From positions 558,001 through 622,000 of the forward strand of contig WNYE01000003.1 in assembly GCA_021396245.1 (NCBI GenBank): a DNA stretch of 64,000 nucleotides, written 5' to 3'. Source of the DNA: Sporothrix humicola. Taxonomy: Eukaryota; Ascomycota; Sordariomycetes; Ophiostomatales; Ophiostomataceae. The position numbers and the translations under genes were made by a program. Below, piece by piece: positions 57,301 through 64,000 of this stretch. Position 1 is the stretch's first letter, and each line of letters begins with the position of its first letter. The notes under the pieces are model-generated. The model made no database searches and had not been told where the DNA came from. It was given only the letters and a program-made list of their open reading frames with translations.

Positions 57301-58834
57301 ACACAATCGCCGGTCGCTCTTTCCTTCTTTGCGTCGATTCGACATTGCCGCCAACCCCTCTACTTTTCTCGCTCAAATTTTTGGACAGTCGATCCAGTAG
57401 TTCTCTTCTTCCCAGTTTCCTGTTTTTTTTTCTTTGTTGATCGTGAATCGGCCTCATTTCGTGGTGAATTTTCGCACAACCTGGCGACGCCGCCCCGCGA
57501 TCTCAATCTACACCGAGCCATCACGACTTACACCCCTCGTTCAACACCGTCATTTACTTTTCTTTCTCGCCAAGATACCCCAGAATTCGCTTCAAGGGTC
57601 AATTCTCGCATCTGACGACATTCATCGACTCTGAACAAATTTTGTCATTTCTCACCGCCTCTCTTTTGCTCTTTTTCCTGCCCCGGGCCTCCTATCCATT
57701 CCTCCCTTCGCCTGGGAATCGACGATCGGTGTTAGCCGCCCTGTGATCGCCTCCCTCGCACAGCACAGCACAAACAGCCCATCCCAGAATTTGGTGTCTC
57801 TGGCCGGTTCCTGGTTTTGAGAGCTTTACTCATCTGTGGTCCTTTCAGCAACGTTCCTGAGCCACCGGCTTTTTGGTTCCTGCTCCTGTGGCATCATATC
57901 TGGCGGTAGAACACGGGTTGAAACCGGTGCAGCGTGCCTTTCTGTGTTCCGTTTGTTCTTCTGCTTGCCGATCCAGGTCCAAGGGGCAAACGAACAAGCG
58001 AAGAAGCAAAAGGGCCTCCCAAAAAGACAACGGCCACGACGACACCTTCTTGCTTCTTTCACAGTTTACGATATCTCAAAAAGAAAATTCGGCTTCATAC
58101 TCGAAATTCGCTTAGCAAAAGCCACCAAGAGGTGGGACATCTGTCAATTGTGGCTGCATCTCTCTAATATCTTCAAGGTCCAATAAGGGACATCAGAAAT
58201 CAACAATCAGATCTCGACAGGACAAAGACAGCAACAATCACCTCTCTTTTACCGCTTTTTACAACTATTTTCGCTCCAGTCGATTTTCGTCACATCTATT
58301 GTCCGGATCGGTCTTTTTTGTTCTCATTGTTTGCGGGTCGCCAGCTCACTTTGTTCACCGTTCACTACGCCACCACTGTTCACCTTGTCAACATCTACAC
58401 AAAGCACGAACACTCAAAAGAAGAAACAAACAAAGACCAGCCTCAACAATGCCTTTGTACCGCCAATAACAATTCAACCTACCGCAATATCGTTCGTTTA
58501 TTTGCATTTGCAGCCTTTTATTTTGTTCGCCCAGCAAGTTTGTTCAGCGGTCCAGCGTTTGTCCAAGATTTCCGTTTTGTTCACCTGGTTGATGTGTTTG
58601 TGCATCACCACTACATATATCCTCGCCGATTTCTCGTCGCCTCCTCCGACCAGCTCAAAGACCGGTTGATTTTCTCTCTTTCTCAGTATTTTCTCAAGCT
58701 CACAAACGTGATACACGAAACACGTTACGACATCAACCTTGGTCAGCTGGTCGAATACGAAAAGAGATTGATATACAGGCGCCGGATCGCCTCACAGTCA
58801 CTACCAACAAATCACACAACACACCACATACAAT
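54354..58834. other. Divergent 4.5-kb intergenic region, Chk2-type kinase / ferric reductase
   Basis: No coding sequence is supported. From about 57100 to 58830 the plus strand is strongly C/T-rich, rising toward the reductase ATG. This suggests a long leader or extended core promoter for that gene. The rest is mixed purine/pyrimidine tracts without recognisable elements. Confidence 0.55.
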
Positions 58835-60796
58835 ATGTCGGCAACACAAACAACACACGCCGTGTCGGCAACGACTACGACAGCGGACGCCTCCGCTACC
58901 ACCAGCTTCGCCCCTATCTCGGACTATGACACTGGTCTCGGCGGCGTCAACCAGGTCCAAAACATGCTTTTTAAGGATGTGCTGTGGTGGACCCTGGGTA
59001 TCGTCGCCCTGACCATTCTCTGCATACGACTCGTCGAAATTTCTTGGTCGCAACTGCGCCTCGTCTCGGCCATGTCGCGGCCTGCCTCCTTCCAGACCTA
59101 CTGGAAGAAGGCACAATGGTCGCACATGCCATGGATCAAGAAGCAGCTCACATATGCACCGATCGGAGCCAAGCGCCACAACCGCGAGATCCGCTTCTCT
59201 TCTGCCCTCAACATGGGCACCCTCCCAACACGCCTGCAAGCAGTGATGCTTCTTGGGTACCTTGTCAGCAACCTTGTCTACATGCTGTTCCTCAACTACA
59301 CCCAGCCGGACCGTTGGGCCACTCTCGCCGAACTGCGTGGCCGCTCGGGCACTCTGGCTGCTGTCAACATGATCCCGCTCATGATCTTTGCCACGCGCAA
59401 CAACCCACTTATCCGCCTTCTCCGCATTAGCTTTGATACCTACAATCTTTTGCACCGTTGGCTCGGCCGCGTGGTTGTCTTTGAGGCCGTGGTCCATACC
59501 CTGGCTTGGCTGGCTGTCCAGCTTGCCGATGGCGGATGGGCGAGCGTTGGGTATAAGTTCCTCAACGACCGCTTCATTGCCTCGGGTATGGTGGGCACCA
59601 TTGCCTTCATTATCCTGGTGATCATTTCTCTGTCGCCTCTGCGCCACGCCTATTATGAGACGTTCTTGACCACGCATATCATGCTGGCCTTTATCATTCT
59701 TATTTGCGTCTGGGTGCACTGTGCGACATCTGCCCTCCCCGGCGGTCTCCCTCAGCTGCCATGGATTGTTGCTGTCATTCTGTTGTGGATGGCCGAGCGC
59801 CTGTACCGTGTTGTCCTCAATGCCTACCGCTCGTGCTCTCGTCGCGGTGCCATGGCCGATGCCATTGTCGAGCCGATGTCGGGCGATTGCTCGCGTGTCA
59901 CCATCCACCTCCCTCGCTTTGTCGATGTGCAGCCTGGCACTCACGCCTACCTACGCTTTGCGGACATCAACCCCTGGGAGTGCCATCCGTTCAGCATTGC
60001 CTGGGTCAAGCACACGCCTCTTAAGGGGAGCATGCTGCCGATGGCTGAGAAGCGCATGGCTGCCGCTAAGCTCGGCAGTGAAGTGTCCTTGTCGCCGTCT
60101 ACATCTACGGCACCGTTGACGGGCTTCAATGCCACCAGACAGGGCCACCTACTCCGCACATCTGTCTCCTTTGTCATTGGCGCCCAGACTGGCTTCACTC
60201 GCAAGCTGTACAACAAAACCGTCCAGTCCTGTGCCGCCGGCGACTATAACTCCTTGTCGTCATCGGCTGCCGTCTTCAAGGCTCTGTTTGAGGGTCCCTA
60301 CGCCGGCCACCACTCGCTCGACAGCTACGGCCATGCCGTGCTCATTGCGGGTGCCACCGGCATCACCCACCAGATCAGCTACCTGCGGCACCTCATCGAG
60401 GGCTATGCCGACGGCACCGTGGCCACTCGCCGGGTCACGCTTGTGTGGGTCGTCCGTGACTACGAGTCTCTGGAGTGGGTGCGCCCCTGGATGGACGAGA
60501 TCATGCGCATGCCGCAGCGCCACGAGATTCTGCAAGTGCGCATCTTTGTGACGCGGCCGAACCACGAGTTCCGGGCAGCCCAGCTGGGCTCGTCCGGGTC
60601 CCGCACCATCCAGCTGCACTCGGGCCGGCCTAACATCCCGGTCCTGCTGCGCAAGGAGGTGGCGGACCAGGCAGGCGCCATGTGCGTGACCGTCTGCGGT
60701 CCCGGTGCTCTGGCAGACGATGTGCGGGCAGCCGTGCGGGATGTCCTGGACGAGGGCACCGTTGTGGACTTTATTGAGGAGAGTTTTACGTGGTGA
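58835..60796 (+). CDS. Ferric-chelate reductase (FRE/NOX superfamily)
   Basis: Single exon, 653 residues. A short Ser/Thr-rich extracellular N-terminus leads into about seven membrane helices. The four haem-ligand histidines of the FRD core are at 207 and 221 (HRWLGR...HTLAW) and at 281 and 295 (THIMLAF...VHCAT). Both pairs are 14 residues apart, as expected for two haems. The cytosolic half has the FAD motif HPFSIAW (384-390), the NAD(P) motif GATGITH (506-512), CGPGALADDVR, and the terminal EESFTW typical of fungal metalloreductases. It would move electrons from NADPH across the plasma membrane to Fe(III) or Cu(II) chelates. No EF hand is present, arguing against a NoxC/Duox type. Confidence 0.94.
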   Translation: MSATQTTHAVSATTTTADASATTSFAPISDYDTGLGGVNQVQNMLFKDVLWWTLGIVALTILCIRLVEISWSQLRLVSAMSRPASFQTYWKKAQWSHMPWIKKQLTYAPIGAKRHNREIRFSSALNMGTLPTRLQAVMLLGYLVSNLVYMLFLNYTQPDRWATLAELRGRSGTLAAVNMIPLMIFATRNNPLIRLLRISFDTYNLLHRWLGRVVVFEAVVHTLAWLAVQLADGGWASVGYKFLNDRFIASGMVGTIAFIILVIISLSPLRHAYYETFLTTHIMLAFIILICVWVHCATSALPGGLPQLPWIVAVILLWMAERLYRVVLNAYRSCSRRGAMADAIVEPMSGDCSRVTIHLPRFVDVQPGTHAYLRFADINPWECHPFSIAWVKHTPLKGSMLPMAEKRMAAAKLGSEVSLSPSTSTAPLTGFNATRQGHLLRTSVSFVIGAQTGFTRKLYNKTVQSCAAGDYNSLSSSAAVFKALFEGPYAGHHSLDSYGHAVLIAGATGITHQISYLRHLIEGYADGTVATRRVTLVWVVRDYESLEWVRPWMDEIMRMPQRHEILQVRIFVTRPNHEFRAAQLGSSGSRTIQLHSGRPNIPVLLRKEVADQAGAMCVTVCGPGALADDVRAAVRDVLDEGTVVDFIEESFTW

Positions 60797-61616
60797 GGTG
60801 GAGATGGAAGTGGGAGTCTGAGCGAAAGCGATAGCGTTGATTTTCTTCTTCTTTTCTTTCCATTTTCTCTTCATACCAACTAGATTCTTGGCCCTTTTCA
60901 TCTCCACGGCGTTTTATTTAAGACTTGTTTTCCCCAACCATTGTACCATCATATCACAAGCATTTGCGTGTCTTCTTCTTCTATTGCATTTCCAGTCATG
61001 TCTGTTGCCCATATTGTTTGCATTTAGAAATCTGTGTGGGGGCCGAAGGTGGCAAGTGGTGACGAACTTTCACAGGGCGTTAAGTATATTTAAAACTCTT
61101 CCATTTCAATTAATACCTTGATCTGAAATAATACTTTTCGTTCTGTGGTCAATATGCCAAATTGTAATAAAATAAAAGTTTCTGTGACATTCTGTGTGTT
61201 TTAATAATTGTCAATTTGATGAGTTGTTTGATTATTATATATTATTTTATTTTAAAATAATTAAATAATTATATCAATATCATCTATGGTGTTTAACTGC
61301 CCAAATAAATAAAGAGTATTACAACTACTCACTGATAATGACAAGGTATTTGTGCTTTCTGTTGCGGTGTTTTGGATGGTCACGATCCTCCTATCTCTCG
61401 ATGCTGGGTCTCGCCACATCACCATTCACTACGCAAACACGTTCGTTTGACAACAACAAAGAACCGCATTCACTCTCCTCCACTCTAATTTTTCCAAATT
61501 CATGAATCTATCCTTCATATGCCATCATTACACTCTCTATTCCCAACAGACAGAGTAGAGAGAGAGGAAGCAGCTCTTCCTTCCCTTTCTCCCCTGGCAA
61601 ACGGATCACTCAACAA
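60797..61616. other. Intergenic region with AT-rich island, ferric reductase / tRNA
   Basis: A strongly AT-rich stretch at about 61130-61340, with many TTAAAATAATTAAATAATT-like runs, lies about 280 bp before the tRNA. No open frame or RNA is supported. The AT bias could reflect a short decayed repeat. Confidence 0.55.
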
Positions 61617-61697
61617 GCCAGCTTGGCCGAGTCGGTTAAGGCGGTGGTTTTGAGCACCATTATCGAAGATACATAGGTTCGAATCCTATAGCTGGCA
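61617..61697 (+). tRNA. tRNA with UGA anticodon (nominally Ser) on a leucine-like class II body
   Basis: 81 nt, no intron. The acceptor GCCAGCT pairs fully with AGCTGGC. The D stem is GCC/GGC with loop GAGTCGGTTAA. The anticodon stem GTGGT/ACCAT encloses the loop TTTGAGC, so positions 34-36 are TGA with U33 and G37. The variable arm TATC-GAA-GATA is a 4-bp stem. The T arm is ATAGG-TTCGAAT-CCTAT and the discriminator base is A. A T6 run about 15 nt downstream can terminate Pol III. The anticodon reads UCA (Ser), but A73, G37 and the variable arm resemble tRNA-Leu. It could be a functional anticodon-switched gene or a mutated copy. Confidence 0.85.
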
Positions 61698-62102
61698 GAG
61701 TTGCGATTCATTTTTTGCTCTTTTTGCTGATTTTGTTCTTTTTGTTGCCATCATCAACATCAACATCAAGATCACCAACTCTGATGCCATCTCCATACCT
61801 ACCCAGAGTCATCACCACACGCCAGTCTATTTTTTTGCGAGATGACTATATTGTCTTCCTTTTATCAACATCTCCTTTCGTCGTCACACTTGCAGCCTTG
61901 TCTTATAAGCTGATTTGTTTTGGTGTTTTTGGGACGTTTATATGTTTATATGTACACAACTCTTGCAAAAACAACCCAAGACCAGGCGGATGCAATATGC
62001 CATTGTCCGCCTTCCATCGTCGTCGTCTATGCTATGCTCGAACCACCGGTTATCGTCTTTAATCCCCCAAAATATTTCAAAAAGGCATCTTCCATTCGCT
62101 CT
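61698..62102. other. Intergenic region between tRNA and small mitochondrial protein
   Basis: T-rich sequence just after the tRNA contains its likely Pol III terminator. The remainder is the 3' flank of the reverse-strand gene. No further gene was seen. Confidence 0.6.
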
Positions 62103-62558
62103 CTAGTAGCCGTCCTTGCCCCACTTGTTGTACTTCTCGTGCAGCTCCTTGGGCAGGTTGACGTTGGGGACGACAACGACGTTGACGGCGCTGGGGGCGT
62201 CCTTGGGCTCGGCGGACTTGTCGCCGCCGGGGAAGTAGCGGTACTTGCCCTCGCCCGAGCCGGTCTCCCAGGGCATGCCGGCCTTGGAGACGGCCTCCTC
62301 GGAGGTGGAGGTGGTGGGCGAGCTGCCAAAGTAGTAGCCGGCGCCAGCCAGGCCGGCGACCATTACGGCGCCGAGGATCTAGAGGGAGGGGTGTCAGTAA
62401 AAGGTGACAACTGCTCGCAGGACTTGTCTGCCTCTTCGCGGGGAGTGACGTACGTAAAGCTCCGGGTTCTTCTTGGTCTCCTGCTTGAGCTGGGCCTCGG
62501 AGGAGTTGGCGAGGCGGCGGACGGAGGTGGAGAAGGCGCGGCGGGCGATGAACGACAT
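62103..62558 (-). CDS. Small mitochondrial-type single-pass membrane protein
   Basis: Two exons, 62558-62454 and 62378-62103. The 75-bp intron runs from GTACGT to CTCTAG and the product is 126 residues. The N-terminus MSFIARRAFSTSVRRLAN is an amphipathic Arg/Ser-rich mitochondrial presequence with a typical RxFS|TS cleavage region. A basic soluble segment (QLKQETKKNPELY) follows, then one membrane helix spanning the splice (ILGAVMVAGLAGAGYYFG, about 36-53), and a hydrophilic domain ending LPKELHEKYNKWGKDGY. It resembles small inner-membrane proteins of fungal mitochondria, but I do not recognise the exact family. Confidence 0.8.
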
Positions 62559-64000
62559 CGTGGCGGTTGTGTAAAGCGGAGATGTGTGGTGGTGGTTGAT
62601 TGAGGGTTGGTTGTGGTGAGGGATTGAGAGTCGAAGTCAGAAGTCGTGACGATGGCCTGATTCGGGAAGCTACGCACAAGAAAAAGCTCTGCTACGCACC
62701 GGTTAGAAGGGTGGGCGTGGGCAGTTGCCAAATCCGTGGCCGTCATTGGCCAATCCCGATTCTTTCTCGCTGACCTAAGGCGCGCGGGAGGCCAGTGCTA
62801 GTGCACAGTACTGATTGTAGTGGCACAGTACGCTCGCACCCACCAATTTCTGGCCTCAGGCAGGAACGGTGGATCCCACCTGCCTGGGAAAGGGCGACAT
62901 CAGACAGTGCCGGAAGGTGCCTCTAGCCCTGGCCCCACCAAAGAAGCTCATCGCGACAGGAAAATAACATGAGATAACGCGCTGTGAGAGATGAATACAT
63001 TTATGTTGCCTGATGCACGCCTTAATTATCGAGATGCTCAGTATTTTGTCGATGGGCAATTATTGAATTATTTTCTTCTTTCAGAGTGCAGCATGCTCAG
63101 GAATGACGATATCTGCTCATCCACGAGGCTTCCTCGTGCGCAAAGGATAGCTGCATGCCAGCGTGCTCTTCTGTACGAATTACATGCATTTCTGCAGCCG
63201 TTGACCGTCCATGCCATTGTCTGTCTTCTCTGCGGTGTCTGAGCTCATAAATTGGCCTGTGAACGAACGACAACCCCTCTTCCCAGTCGTCAAAACGCGG
63301 CTGGCGCTGCAACATCATGCGAAAACCGGTGTCTTTTTCATGGAAATTGCACCCTCGCTGGCGGTTCCACGCGAAGTCGCGCTTCGGTAGTGCAGCACAG
63401 CCGTTTTCCCTTTTCCCATTTCCTTCGACACTCATCTCACGATCCCTGCCTCTTGGACTCTTCATCACATTTGTCTTTCCCAGATTCATCAGTTTCTTCA
63501 GATTGTCCCGGAAAGCTCTTGCCCCTGGTTTTTATGAACCGCGAAAATCAGAAAGAGTGACATTGGCTCTTTCCTTTTTCTCTGTTGCAAGCCTCTCCTG
63601 GATCACTCTCCTGCGTCGCTCTTGCCTCCTTTCGCGGTCGTGTCCTGACTAGCGCGACAGTTGCCCCTGTACCCCAGTCACACCCTTTCCCCTATTTGCC
63701 CTGACGCCTGGGTCCCAGCACTTGGCCCTTTCCTCACATGCCCCCTTTCGTGACCCTTTTTGCGCTGTTGATTATCGTGCTCTTTCCCCTTATTTCCTTT
63801 TTTTCAGTGCAAGTGAGGCAAGTGAGAGCAATACCGTAGTATCAGAGAGTACCGGCCGCCCGTTGGCTCCTGCCCCAGTAACGGACATCCACTGACAACC
63901 CATCACAAATCGCCCATCCCTTCCTTCCCTGTGCCTGGGCCTGGTGGGTTCGGGGTGGTTGTGTGGGTTATTGGTGCCATTTTGGCTGTTGCCATTTGGT
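62559..64000. other. Right-edge intergenic region
   Basis: This is the promoter side of the small mitochondrial protein. The last 600 bp are C/T-rich and could be the leader of a forward gene beyond the edge. No coding sequence with family features was found. Confidence 0.55.

Noticed and set aside
58733..59944. 403-codon reverse open frame
   Set aside because: Antisense to the ferric reductase; Arg/Asp/His-rich composition typical of a shadow frame.
1..64000. CRISPR arrays, rRNA genes, intact transposons
   Set aside because: No regularly spaced repeats, no rRNA-like sequence, and no transposase, integrase or reverse transcriptase motifs were seen; the genome is eukaryotic.

Overview
The window looks like nuclear DNA of a filamentous ascomycete (Pezizomycotina, most likely Sordariomycetes). 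The evidence is short introns with GTRAGT-type donors and CTAAC branch points, GC-rich coding sequence, a Zn2Cys6 regulator, and fungal forms of Rac1, Rsr1/Krev-1, Chk2/PRD-4, CENP-T, Surf1, Prp38 and NC2-beta. Species cannot be fixed from sequence alone. I support 20 complete protein genes, one partial gene cut by the left edge, and one tRNA gene. Exon coordinates were placed by hand from splice signals and frame closure.

Left third (1-16.7 kb): a run of accessory metabolic genes. They are an Old Yellow Enzyme (partial), a Zn2Cys6 regulator, a medium-chain dehydrogenase with an unusual Ser/Thr-rich N-terminal extension, an alpha/beta hydrolase whose expected catalytic His is Asn, an NtaA/SnaA-type FMN monooxygenase, an MTR-like amino-acid permease, a DAO-type FAD oxidoreductase and a short-chain dehydrogenase. 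Together they resemble a catabolic or specialised-metabolism cluster, although no backbone synthase is present.

Middle (18.6-40.9 kb): housekeeping and signalling genes. They are NC2-beta, a histidine-rich membrane protein, the Rap-type GTPase Rsr1 in seven mostly tiny exons, a PQ-loop membrane protein, CMS1 and the Rho-family GTPase Rac1. A stretch of about 9.4 kb (24.6-33.9 kb) between RSR1 and the PQ-loop gene has no gene I can support. It carries several copies of the motif TACGGAGTA, an A33 tract and an AT-rich island.

Right third (45.6-64 kb): CENP-T, SURF1, a small membrane protein, PRP38, a Chk2-type checkpoint kinase, a ferric-reductase-family protein, a tRNA gene and a small mitochondrial-type protein. 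Most neighbouring genes here are convergent or divergent, with divergent pairs sharing promoter intervals of 0.6-4.7 kb.

The two most notable signals are both small. The PQ-loop gene appears to need a single-nucleotide exon (position 35205): it is the only canonical splicing I found that restores the conserved reading frame, and both flanking splice sites look excellent. The tRNA at 61617-61697 has a Ser UGA anticodon on a body with leucine-type features (A73, G37, Leu-like variable arm).
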